Assembly: GCA_934525065.1 (NCBI GenBank)
Contig: CAKSYX010000002.1
Coordinates: 1 to 64,000, forward strand
Direction: 5' to 3'
Source of the DNA: an uncultured Eubacteriales bacterium
GTDB lineage: Bacteria; Bacillota; Clostridia; Oscillospirales; Acutalibacteraceae
DNA: 64,000 bases
Both the position numbers and the translations under genes were made by a program. Under the pieces are notes generated by a model. It was not told where the DNA came from. It was given only the letters and a program-made list of their open reading frames with translations, and did no database searches. The first letter of the stretch is position 1. Each line of letters begins with the position of its first letter. Positions 33,622 to 41,374 of the stretch are shown here, one piece after another.

Positions 33622-34535
33622 CTTCCTTCGTGCTTTACCTGAAGCGCCATGTTGTCAATTTTTATGTCGGTCAGCGTTCCGTGGCGCATTGCTGCACCGA
33701 GAGCGCGATCCGGATTGTTTGTGTGCAGATGGACCTTGATGATGTCCTCGTCATCGGCAATAATTACACTGTCTCCAAGGCTTTTGAGCGTTTTTTCAAG
33801 CGCGGAGAGCGGAAAAAAGCCCTTTTTAATTATGATGAACTCCGTGCAGTAAGCAAAAGCAACCTCTGACGGCGCAGAAAGCTTTTTGAAAACGATTGTT
33901 TGCCCCTCCTCCTTTTCTTCGGCGGGGAGAGAGAATTTTTTTGAAAGAAAGGCGTCAAAGCCTTCAATAATGACCGTGAGCCCTGCTGCTCCGGAATCCA
34001 CAACGCCTGCGTTTTTGGCCGCTTCAAGCTCTTCTCCGGTTCTTTGGGTTGCCTTTTGGCAGACCGGAACAAGAAAAGCCACGGCCTGAGAAAGAGAGGA
34101 GAACTCTTTCTCCAAAAGTGCATCGCGGCAGGCAATCACGACCGAAAGCACGGTTCCGCCGAAAACGGGACGGCTGAGAACGCGGCAGGCACTTTTGAGT
34201 GCACTGTCAAATGCCGCAGAAAGAACATAGGGTTCAAGCCCGGTTTTCAGAACATGATCGGAAAACCCCTTGAAAAGGGCGGAAAGGATTACGCCGGAAT
34301 TCCCTCTTGCGCCGCGCAGCATCGCTTTGGCGGCCTTTTCAAAAAGCTTTTCGGCCGAAAGCGCTTCATTGCCCTTCACGGCAAGAGCGGCAGCCTTGAA
34401 GGTTCGGCAAAGGTTTGTTCCCGTGTCTGAATCCGGAACGGGAAAAACGTTGTATTCGTCAAGCTGAGCGCGGTTTGCGTTCAGCCGGTTGTTTGCGCAA
34501 AGAATCGCGCCGATGAGTTTTTCGCTTCTTGTCAT
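33618..34535 (-). CDS. FakA-like DAK2-domain protein lacking the C-terminal domain
   Basis: Resembles the fatty-acid kinase FakA/DhaL family, which phosphorylates FakB-bound fatty acids. The DhaL/DAK2 nucleotide site is present (NVFPVPDSDTGTNL with the metal-binding Asp residues, MLRGARGNSGVILSALFKG, AGVVDSGAAGLTVIIEG, residues 1-200) and so is the middle domain ending in VHLHTNNPDRALGAA. The protein stops there at 305 residues, where family FakA proteins continue for about 240 more as a DegV-like domain. It is followed at once by recG (GTGA overlap). Normal neighbours of FakA such as an Asp23/Gls24 gene are absent. Start ATG with GGGGG upstream. Confidence 0.85.
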   Translation of the reverse strand: MTRSEKLIGAILCANNRLNANRAQLDEYNVFPVPDSDTGTNLCRTFKAAALAVKGNEALSAEKLFEKAAKAMLRGARGNSGVILSALFKGFSDHVLKTGLEPYVLSAAFDSALKSACRVLSRPVFGGTVLSVVIACRDALLEKEFSSLSQAVAFLVPVCQKATQRTGEELEAAKNAGVVDSGAAGLTVIIEGFDAFLSKKFSLPAEEKEEGQTIVFKKLSAPSEVAFAYCTEFIIIKKGFFPLSALEKTLKSLGDSVIIADDEDIIKVHLHTNNPDRALGAAMRHGTLTDIKIDNMALQVKHEGR

Positions 34536-34582
34536 GCTGTACCCCCGAAAAAGCGGTTTTGCTTTCGGCGGCCGCAGTGTAC

Positions 34583-36124
34583 TCAGAAGCTCCAGGAATA
34601 TGCGTTTGAATAGATATCGCCGATAACGGGCGAACCTTCATACTTGAGTGCTCTGGAGTAATACATTGCCCCTTCGCGGTAGCAAAGCGGAAGGAACAAA
34701 AGCTCCTCGTCAAAAACGCCGACGAAAGTCGATACGTCTATTTTGCCGCTTTTCAGGTCAAAATATGCACCGCAGACAGAGGAAGAAAGGTCAATTCCGA
34801 ACTTGGCTTTTCCTGCGGAGGAAAAGAAGGGAGTAAGATCCATGTTTGCACCGAGCCGAACCTCTCCGAGATAAAGGTCAAAGCTTCCGCTCTCGAGCGC
34901 GGCTTTATAGGAATCAAAATCGAGCGAAGAAAGGTTCACCTTGATTCCGGCCTTTTCGAGCCGTGCTTTAATGAGCCTTGCCGCCTTGACGCGGCGCTCG
35001 TTCTCCTTGTTCACAAGGAGCTTGATTTCAAAAAACTCAAAGCTCTTTGAGCGGTACTTGTTGTTTGAATAGGCATAGATGAATTTTTCTTTTTCAAGCA
35101 GTGCTTCCGCTTCGGCGGTGTCGGTTTTGCTCACGGCGTTTTTCAGCGCGCCGCAGGCCGACCAATCGGGGTTGAACACGCAGTTCGCCTCCTTCGCCAT
35201 TGCGTCGTAGGCCGTTTCGGCAATCTCCTTTTTGTCAACGAGGAGCGAGACGGCTTTCCTGAGTCTCGGCCTTGAAAAATACTTGCTTTCGCCGTTGAAG
35301 CCGAGAAAAACAAGGCTGTTGAGGTTGACCTTTGCAACACTCGCGTCTGTTTTTGAGGCAGCGGACTGCCCGTCCTCATCAAAATAGCAGGAAAGAACAC
35401 CTGTTCTGAGAAGATAGAGCGGATTTTCGTGGCGCGAGAGGTCAAGCAGCAAAAGCTTTTCCTGCTCCATTTCCTCTCTGTCGGAGTTTTCCGCCGCAGC
35501 GGAAAGAACATAGCTTCCGTTTTTCTTTTTGGCTGTGTAGCGTCCGCTTCCGGTCGGAAGGGTGTTTCCTGCGCTGCCGCGTTCAACAATGGGAAAATCA
35601 AGGCAGTTCACGGCATAAATATCCTCAACCGAAAGGGTGAAAATCAGCTTGTCTGCGCTGTCTGTGCAGGAGGCGATGTTTGAAAGCGCGGCGGAATAAA
35701 GCGGACTGCTTTTTGCGAGGGTGAAGGAATACGCAACGTCAGAGGCCGTGACGGCATTTCCGCTTGAAAAGCTCAGGCCGCTTTTAAGGCTCACCGTCAG
35801 CTTTTTTCCGTCAAGCTCATAGCCTTCGGCAATTGAAGGGACGGCTTCAAAGCTTTCGTTCACCTTGAAAAGCGAATCATAAAGAAGGGCGCAAAGCCGC
35901 TTGTTCGTTTCGCTTTTTGTTTTATAGGGATTCAGCGAAGCGGAGGAATACATTCCGAGGGTAACAAAGCGTTCCTCGTTTTTTTGGCTTTCGGTTTCGG
36001 CGGTTTCAGTTTTTTCGGTTGTCTGACCGCTCCCGGTTGTCCGGGCTGTCATATCTTTTCCGCAGCCGGCAAAGGTAAGGCAGAAAAGGCAGAGAGAAAG
36101 AAACAGCGCAACAGTCTTTTTCAT
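34583..36124 (-). CDS. Oligopeptide/nickel-type ABC substrate-binding lipoprotein
   Basis: Family 5 solute-binding protein (SBP_bac_5 type) of 513 residues. It opens with a lipoprotein signal (LFLSLCLFCLTFAGCGKD, lipobox FAGC) and a Thr/Glu-rich linker (residues 25-50), then a segment typical of the family (YSSASLNPYKTKSETNKRLCALLYDSLF; IAEGYELDGKKLTVSLKSGLSFSSG; AVTASDVAYSFTLAK). Ligand unknown. No permease or ATPase genes lie beside it; it is embedded between ymdB (14-base gap) and the FakA-like gene (47-base gap). The ATG at 36124 has AGGAGG; the ATG slightly upstream lacks a site. Confidence 0.88.
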   Translation of the reverse strand: MKKTVALFLSLCLFCLTFAGCGKDMTARTTGSGQTTEKTETAETESQKNEERFVTLGMYSSASLNPYKTKSETNKRLCALLYDSLFKVNESFEAVPSIAEGYELDGKKLTVSLKSGLSFSSGNAVTASDVAYSFTLAKSSPLYSAALSNIASCTDSADKLIFTLSVEDIYAVNCLDFPIVERGSAGNTLPTGSGRYTAKKKNGSYVLSAAAENSDREEMEQEKLLLLDLSRHENPLYLLRTGVLSCYFDEDGQSAASKTDASVAKVNLNSLVFLGFNGESKYFSRPRLRKAVSLLVDKKEIAETAYDAMAKEANCVFNPDWSACGALKNAVSKTDTAEAEALLEKEKFIYAYSNNKYRSKSFEFFEIKLLVNKENERRVKAARLIKARLEKAGIKVNLSSLDFDSYKAALESGSFDLYLGEVRLGANMDLTPFFSSAGKAKFGIDLSSSVCGAYFDLKSGKIDVSTFVGVFDEELLFLPLCYREGAMYYSRALKYEGSPVIGDIYSNAYSWSF

Positions 36125-36138
36125 TACTTTCCTCCTCA

Positions 36139-36912
36139 TCACTGAAAACGGACGCGCTCAACCTCGGTGCAGCTTCCGCTCTTTTCGTCAATGCAGAAGA
36201 TGCAGCCGTTGATTTCACACGGCAGGTTTTCGGGCGTTTCAAAAAACGCGGGCAGATTCGTTTTGAATTTCCTGATGATTACTTCCTTTTTAACGCCGAG
36301 GACGCTGTCAATTGCGCCGCACATTCCGAGGTCGGTGATATAGCCCGTCTTTTTTTCAAGGATGCATTCGTCGCTCGTCTGAACATGGGTATGCGTTCCG
36401 AAAACGGCGGAAACACGGCCGTCAAGGTAAAAGCCCAAAGCCTTTTTTTCACTCGTTGTTTCCGCGTGGAAGTCAACGAGCTTGATTTTGCAGTTTTTCA
36501 GCTCTTCGAGTGCCCTGTCTGCAGCGTAAAACGGGTTTTCAAGGCTTTCCATGAGCATTGTTCCGGAAAGGTTGAGAACGCCCACCTGAACTCTGCCCAT
36601 GTCGATTATTCCGACACCCTTTCCCGGTGCTCCGAAGGGGTAGTTATACGGTCTGATGACAAAATCGCTGCTGTCAAAACAGTCATACATTTCGGCGCGG
36701 CGAAAGGCGTGGTTGCCCGTGGTGATGAAATCAACGCCGCTTGAAAACAGGAAGTCTGCGCTTTGCGGCGTAATTCCGTTGCCCTTCGCGGAGTTTTCGC
36801 CGTTTGCGATGCAAAGGTCAATATTTTTGAGCCTTTTGAAGCCGGGAATCGAGGCGCGAACCTTTTCGCAGCCGCATTGCGACACAACGTCGCCGAGAAC
36901 AAGAATATTCAT
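36139..36912 (-). CDS. ymdB: YmdB family metallophosphoesterase
   Basis: 257-residue dinuclear-metal phosphodiesterase of the YmdB (TIGR00282) family, described in Bacillus as a 2',3'-cAMP phosphodiesterase influencing biofilm and motility gene expression. Metal-ligand motifs are in order: NILVLGDVVSQCG, IANGENSAKGNGIT, FITTGNHAFRR, LVDFHAETTSEKKA and FGTHTHVQTSDE. No membrane segment. Its start overlaps the end of the histidine phosphatase gene by ATGA, so the two are translationally coupled. Confidence 0.93.
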   Translation of the reverse strand: MNILVLGDVVSQCGCEKVRASIPGFKRLKNIDLCIANGENSAKGNGITPQSADFLFSSGVDFITTGNHAFRRAEMYDCFDSSDFVIRPYNYPFGAPGKGVGIIDMGRVQVGVLNLSGTMLMESLENPFYAADRALEELKNCKIKLVDFHAETTSEKKALGFYLDGRVSAVFGTHTHVQTSDECILEKKTGYITDLGMCGAIDSVLGVKKEVIIRKFKTNLPAFFETPENLPCEINGCIFCIDEKSGSCTEVERVRFQ

Positions 36913-37676
36913 TCGCTTTTTTCCTTTTCATTTTCTTCCTCCGGCGTTTGCTCAGCCGGATTTTTGAAGTTTTCGTCGTAAAGATATTCCGAAACATCAA
37001 AATCATCATCGTCCTGCGGATAGTAGTCCCAGCCGTCATAGTAGTTTCCGGCACACTCTTCGGCGAGAGGGAGCTCTTTGATTACCTCAAGCTTTTTTCC
37101 TGCGGCCCAAAGCGTTGGATTGATTCTGAGCGTGTAGCCGCAGCCGGCCGGAGCAAGCCATTCGTGAGCCGCGGCTTCCGGCAGACCGAAGTATGAGAGA
37201 ATCGCGGTCATGACGCCGCCGTGGGTGATTATGACAGCGTTGTCCGTTCCGGTTTTGAGAACGGCGTCAACGATTTTCATGAAGGCAAGGCAGATGCGTT
37301 TTGTGAAATCCTCGTTTGTTTCTCCGAACGGTGGCGCAACTCCTTTTTCGCCTGCAAGCCATGAATCAAAAAGCGGATGCTTTTTGTGAAGCTCCTCTGC
37401 GTCCTTTCCGTCAAAGGAGCCGAAGTTATATTCGATGAGGCCGTCGATAACAATTGGTTTGACACCGGGATAAAGGATTTCCGCTGTTTCAAGGCAGCGA
37501 CTCAGCGGACTTGAAAAAACGAAGGAGCTTTCGGGATAGGCGTAATCCCTTTTCATTTGGCAGAGCTGTTCCTTTCCTTCGCGGCAAAGCGGCATGTCGG
37601 TGTGGCCGATGTAAAGCCCCTTGAGGTTGCCTTCGGTCAGTCCGTGGCGGAGAATATGTAAAGAATAAGTTTTCAT
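36909..37676 (-). CDS. Histidine phosphatase family protein
   Basis: Phosphoglycerate-mutase-like phosphatase of 255 residues. The catalytic RHG motif is near the N-terminus (LHILRHGLTEGNLKGLYIGH), with the second Arg in VFSSPLSRCLETAEIL, the Glu in IEYNFGSFDGKDAEEL and the second His in AVIITHGGVMTAIL. It most resembles alpha-ribazole phosphatase/broad-specificity phosphatases; no cobamide genes are near. An unusual acidic tail (about residues 215-255, with DDDDFD and a terminal PEEENEKEKSE) follows the domain. First gene of the six-gene minus-strand operon ending at luxS; promoter at 37705-37733, GAGGTG ribosome site. Confidence 0.9.
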   Translation of the reverse strand: MKTYSLHILRHGLTEGNLKGLYIGHTDMPLCREGKEQLCQMKRDYAYPESSFVFSSPLSRCLETAEILYPGVKPIVIDGLIEYNFGSFDGKDAEELHKKHPLFDSWLAGEKGVAPPFGETNEDFTKRICLAFMKIVDAVLKTGTDNAVIITHGGVMTAILSYFGLPEAAAHEWLAPAGCGYTLRINPTLWAAGKKLEVIKELPLAEECAGNYYDGWDYYPQDDDDFDVSEYLYDENFKNPAEQTPEEENEKEKSE

Positions 37677-37704
37677 TTTTGCACCTCGGTTTTATAATCA
37701 TCTT

Positions 37705-37733
37705 ATTATACTTCATCTTCCGGTAAAATTCAA
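37705..37733 (-). promoter_or_regulatory. Promoter of the phosphatase-ymdB-...-recG-luxS operon
   Basis: Minus strand TTGAAT, 17-base spacer, perfect TATAAT. Confidence 0.7.
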
Positions 37734-37803
37734 TGGCAGGGTATAATGTATTTAAATTAGCCGGTTTTATTTCTATTTGCACAGCAAAAAAAACAACCTC
37801 TGC

Positions 37804-37836
37804 TTCGTACGGGCAGGCACGACCCGCATGTACGAA
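37804..37836. repeat. GTACGGGC-type palindrome (family C)
   Basis: TTCGTACGGGC... and ...GTACGAA flank a short imperfect centre. It matches the better palindrome at 62923-62956 and lies in the 37677-38015 gap between two divergent promoters; the gap otherwise holds only those promoters and A/T-rich sequence. Confidence 0.65.
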
Positions 37837-37957
37837 TGAACGCTTTTATTTTTGAAAAAGCGGACGTGATTTTTGCGCCGGGTATGAATTGAGAAAAGAT
37901 TTGATGCCGCTCACAGAACAAAAAAACGTACTGTTCTCGTCACTGCTTCAATTCGGA

Positions 37958-37986
37958 TTGAAAAACCGGAGCAAAAACTGTATAAT
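37958..37986 (+). promoter_or_regulatory. SigA-type promoter of addBA
   Basis: TTGAAA, 17-base spacer, perfect TATAAT, 30 bases before the addB GTG. Confidence 0.75.
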
Positions 37987-38015
37987 AGCAGAAAAAGCAG
38001 AAGGAGGACGAAAGG

Positions 38016-41000
38016 GTGCTCAATTTTATAATCGGAAAAAAAGGCGTGGGAAAAACGACATATACCCACTCGCTTCTCGGCTCCTTTGCCGAAAAGGGAG
38101 AAAAAACAATGCTCATCGTTCCCCGGCAGTTCACCTTTGAAAGCGACAGGGGTGTGCTTGATTCCCTTGGACCGCGCCTTGCCTGTGAGGTTGATGTGCT
38201 CTCCTTCACAAGGCTCGCCGACCTCGTTTTCAAAACCTGCCGCGGCGTTTCAAAGCCGCTTTTGAAGGATACGGCGAACACCGTTTTGATGAGCCTTGCG
38301 CTCGATTCCCTTGAGGAAAGGCTGAGTTTTTTTTCACGCCATCGCGCGTCAACTGTTTTTGCGGGAAAAATGCTTTCGCAGGTCGCACTTTTCAAAAAAG
38401 AGGCTATCGAGCCTTCCGATATTTACAGCGCGGCTCAAAAGCTTCCCAACGGCCTTTTAAAAAAGAAAACGGCCGAGACCGCGCTCATTTATGAAACATA
38501 TAACGCCCTTGTCGGCGAAAGGTTTTTTGATGACCGCGATATTCTTTCGGCAGTCTATGAAATTTTGCTTGACAGCGACCTCTTTGACGGAAAAATCATT
38601 GCGATTGATGACTTTCGCGCCTTTTCCGGTCAGGAGATGAAGATTATTGAGCTGATGCTTCGCCGCGCAAAGGAGGTCTATGTGACCCTTTGCACCGATG
38701 AGCTTTTCGTCAAAAGCAGTCTAAGCCCGTTTTTCTTCGTTTCAAAAACTGCAAAACGCCTTTTGAACGCGGCGGAAAAGAACGGCGTAAAAAGCGGAAA
38801 AACAATTGTTCTGCGCGATGGTGAAAACGGTTTTTCGGTCTATTCCGCGCCGGAGCTTCGGTACCTTGAAAAGAACTTTTTTAACCTTTGCGCAACATCG
38901 TTTGAAGCGGACGCTGCGGCAATACAGATAATCAATGCACCGGATGTACGCGAGGAATGCGTCTTTGTTGCCTGCGAAATTCACCGCCTTTTGCGCGAGG
39001 AAAACCTCCGATGCCGCGACATCGCCGTGGTCTACCGTTCACAGGAGGCTTACCTCAAGGAGATACGTTACAGCCTGAAAAAATACGGCGTTCCGATTTT
39101 TGAAGACAGGCGCGCCGAAATTATCAATGAGCCGCTTTCGGTTCTTGTCAAAACGGTTTTTGAAATTCTTGCCTTAGGCATTGACCTTGAAAGATTGATG
39201 AAATACGCCAAAACCGGACTGACAGGACTTTCATGGGACGAGATTTCGCTGATTGAAAACTACGCTTTCATGTGGAGCCTTGATTCAAAGGCTCTCTGCG
39301 GCGAATGGAAGGACAACCCAGACGGCTTCGGCAGCGAGATGAACGAAGAAAGAAGGGGACGCCTTGCACTTCTCAATGCATCAAAGGATAGACTCATAAA
39401 GCCGCTGGTTGAATTGCGAGAAAATCTCAAAGAAAAAAGCGCTGCGGACTGCCTGAAAGGTGTATTTGAATTTTTGCTTAGGCAAAAAATTGACGAAAAT
39501 CTCAAAAGCTATGCCCTTGAGCTTGAAGAAAAGGGAGAGATTGAGCTTGCCTTGACGCAGGAGCAGGTCTGGAACAGCATTGTTTCGGTTTTTGACGACC
39601 TGTTTCCGGTGCTTGAAAGCGCCGCCGTCACACCGAAAAGGCTCTGCGAGCTGTTTTCGGCCGCGCTTTCCTGCCTGAACCTCGGAAAACTGCCGAGCGG
39701 ATATGACGAGGTGTATATTTGTGATGCGGGCAGAATCCAGACGCTGATGCCGAAGGTCATCTTCCTTGTCGGCGCAAATGAGGGCGTGTTCCCGCTCCCG
39801 GCGAAAAGCGAAGGCGTATTCTCCCTTTCGGAAAGCGAAAAGCTCAGGGAAAGCCTTCCGTTTTATTCAAAGGGCGCGGCGGACTTTTCCGCCGAGGAGC
39901 GCTTTTTGCTTTACGGTTCGCTTTGCAGCGCAAGGGAAAAGCTTTATGTTTCATACTCGCTGACTGATAAATCCGGCGCAAAGATCTCTCCTTCGGAGAT
40001 TGTGACCGGGCTTCACCGCCTGTTTCCGAAGCTTGAAGAAAAAAGCTTTCCGTTTTTCGGCGTACTGCCGGAAAGTGAAGAGGCCGCGTTTGAGCTTGCG
40101 GCGGAAAACTGGCATGAAAACACCGAGATTGAAAATACGCTCAAAAAGTATTTTTCCTCAAAGCCGGAGTATTCGGGAAAGCTCGGCTCTCTCCTTCGTG
40201 TGAACGAAAAGGCCGCCTTTGCTTTCTCCGACCCGAAAACGGCTCAGGAGCTTTTCGGAAAAAAGCTGAGCCTTTCCGCTTCGCAGCTTGAGGTTTACGG
40301 CGAATGTCCGTTCAAATATTTCTGCCGCTACGGAATGGCGGCAAAGGAGCGCAAAACCGCCGCGCTTGACCCGGCGAGCATGGGTACGGTGGTTCACGCC
40401 GTTCTTGAAAAGCTTTTGAAAAACCATAAGGGAAGCGGCATACATTTGCTCACGGCAGAACGGGCCGAGGTTGAAATCAAGGCCATCCTTGAAGAATATC
40501 TCAACACATATATGGGCGGAACGGACGGAAAAAGCGCAAGGTTCCTTTATCTTTATGACCGCCTTTTTAAAACTCTTTGCGCAATCACCGACCGCCTGCT
40601 TTGCGAATTTGAGGAAAGCGATTTTGTTCCGGTCGATTTTGAACTGCCGATCAGAACGCAAAAGGAAGGAAGCCGAAAAACTGTTGAGCCGATGAAAATT
40701 CCGCTCAAAAACGGCTATATTGAGCTTTTCGGAATCGTTGACCGAGTTGATATGATGAAAACCGAAGAGAAAAACTACGTCAGGGTCGTTGACTATAAAA
40801 CAGGGCAGAAGGAATTTTCACTTTCAGACGTTTTTGCCGGCTTGGGAATGCAGATGCTTTTGTACCTTGTTTCAATCTGGAAAAACGGCGGCGGAGAATA
40901 CAAGGACGTTGTTCCGGCCGGAGTTCTCTATCTTCCGGCAAGGCTTGAGCCGTTTTCGGCCGACCGCAGCGATGACAGGGACACCGTCTTCAAAAAAATG

Positions 41001-41372
41001 CTTTCCGGCGGAAAAATGGACGGCATGATCCTTGATGAAGGCGAGGTCATCAAGGGTATGGACAACTCGCTGAGCGGAAGATTCGTTCCTATTAAGGTCA
41101 ACAGCCGAAGCGGCGCACTGAGAGGAAATTTCATCTCTGTTGCTCAGCTTGAAAAATTACAGAAAAGGCTTGAAAAAATTATGAGAGAAATGGGAGAAAA
41201 CCTCCACAGCGGAAAAATTCCGGCTCTGCCCGTTTTCGGAAAAGGGCACGACAAAACCTGTGAATGGTGTCCATATGCTTCGGTCTGCATGAGAGAAAAG
41301 AACGGCGCAAAAAGATATATCACACCGAAATCGCACAGCGAGTGCCTTTCGGAGCTTGACGGGGAGGGCTGA
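38016..41372 (+). CDS. addB: AddB subunit of the AddAB helicase-nuclease
   Basis: Processes double-strand DNA ends for recombination in Gram-positives (the RecBCD counterpart). 1118 residues. N-terminal P-loop FIIGKKGVGKTTYTH; C-terminal RecB-type nuclease with VVDYKTGQKEFSL (about residue 925); the iron-sulphur cysteines are split, one in GECPFKYFCRYG (about 765) and the others in CEWCPYASVCMRE near the C-terminus. GTG start with GGAGGACGAAAGG upstream. It precedes addA by two bases; the pair has its own promoter at 37958. Confidence 0.95.
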   Translation: MLNFIIGKKGVGKTTYTHSLLGSFAEKGEKTMLIVPRQFTFESDRGVLDSLGPRLACEVDVLSFTRLADLVFKTCRGVSKPLLKDTANTVLMSLALDSLEERLSFFSRHRASTVFAGKMLSQVALFKKEAIEPSDIYSAAQKLPNGLLKKKTAETALIYETYNALVGERFFDDRDILSAVYEILLDSDLFDGKIIAIDDFRAFSGQEMKIIELMLRRAKEVYVTLCTDELFVKSSLSPFFFVSKTAKRLLNAAEKNGVKSGKTIVLRDGENGFSVYSAPELRYLEKNFFNLCATSFEADAAAIQIINAPDVREECVFVACEIHRLLREENLRCRDIAVVYRSQEAYLKEIRYSLKKYGVPIFEDRRAEIINEPLSVLVKTVFEILALGIDLERLMKYAKTGLTGLSWDEISLIENYAFMWSLDSKALCGEWKDNPDGFGSEMNEERRGRLALLNASKDRLIKPLVELRENLKEKSAADCLKGVFEFLLRQKIDENLKSYALELEEKGEIELALTQEQVWNSIVSVFDDLFPVLESAAVTPKRLCELFSAALSCLNLGKLPSGYDEVYICDAGRIQTLMPKVIFLVGANEGVFPLPAKSEGVFSLSESEKLRESLPFYSKGAADFSAEERFLLYGSLCSAREKLYVSYSLTDKSGAKISPSEIVTGLHRLFPKLEEKSFPFFGVLPESEEAAFELAAENWHENTEIENTLKKYFSSKPEYSGKLGSLLRVNEKAAFAFSDPKTAQELFGKKLSLSASQLEVYGECPFKYFCRYGMAAKERKTAALDPASMGTVVHAVLEKLLKNHKGSGIHLLTAERAEVEIKAILEEYLNTYMGGTDGKSARFLYLYDRLFKTLCAITDRLLCEFEESDFVPVDFELPIRTQKEGSRKTVEPMKIPLKNGYIELFGIVDRVDMMKTEEKNYVRVVDYKTGQKEFSLSDVFAGLGMQMLLYLVSIWKNGGGEYKDVVPAGVLYLPARLEPFSADRSDDRDTVFKKMLSGGKMDGMILDEGEVIKGMDNSLSGRFVPIKVNSRSGALRGNFISVAQLEKLQKRLEKIMREMGENLHSGKIPALPVFGKGHDKTCEWCPYASVCMREKNGAKRYITPKSHSECLSELDGEG

Positions 41373-41374
41373 AC

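Noticed and set aside
37677..38015. CRISPR or phage attachment site at the GTACGGGC palindrome
   Set aside because: A single palindrome with no repeat-spacer pattern or flanking integrase; matching copy at 62923 shows a dispersed repeat.
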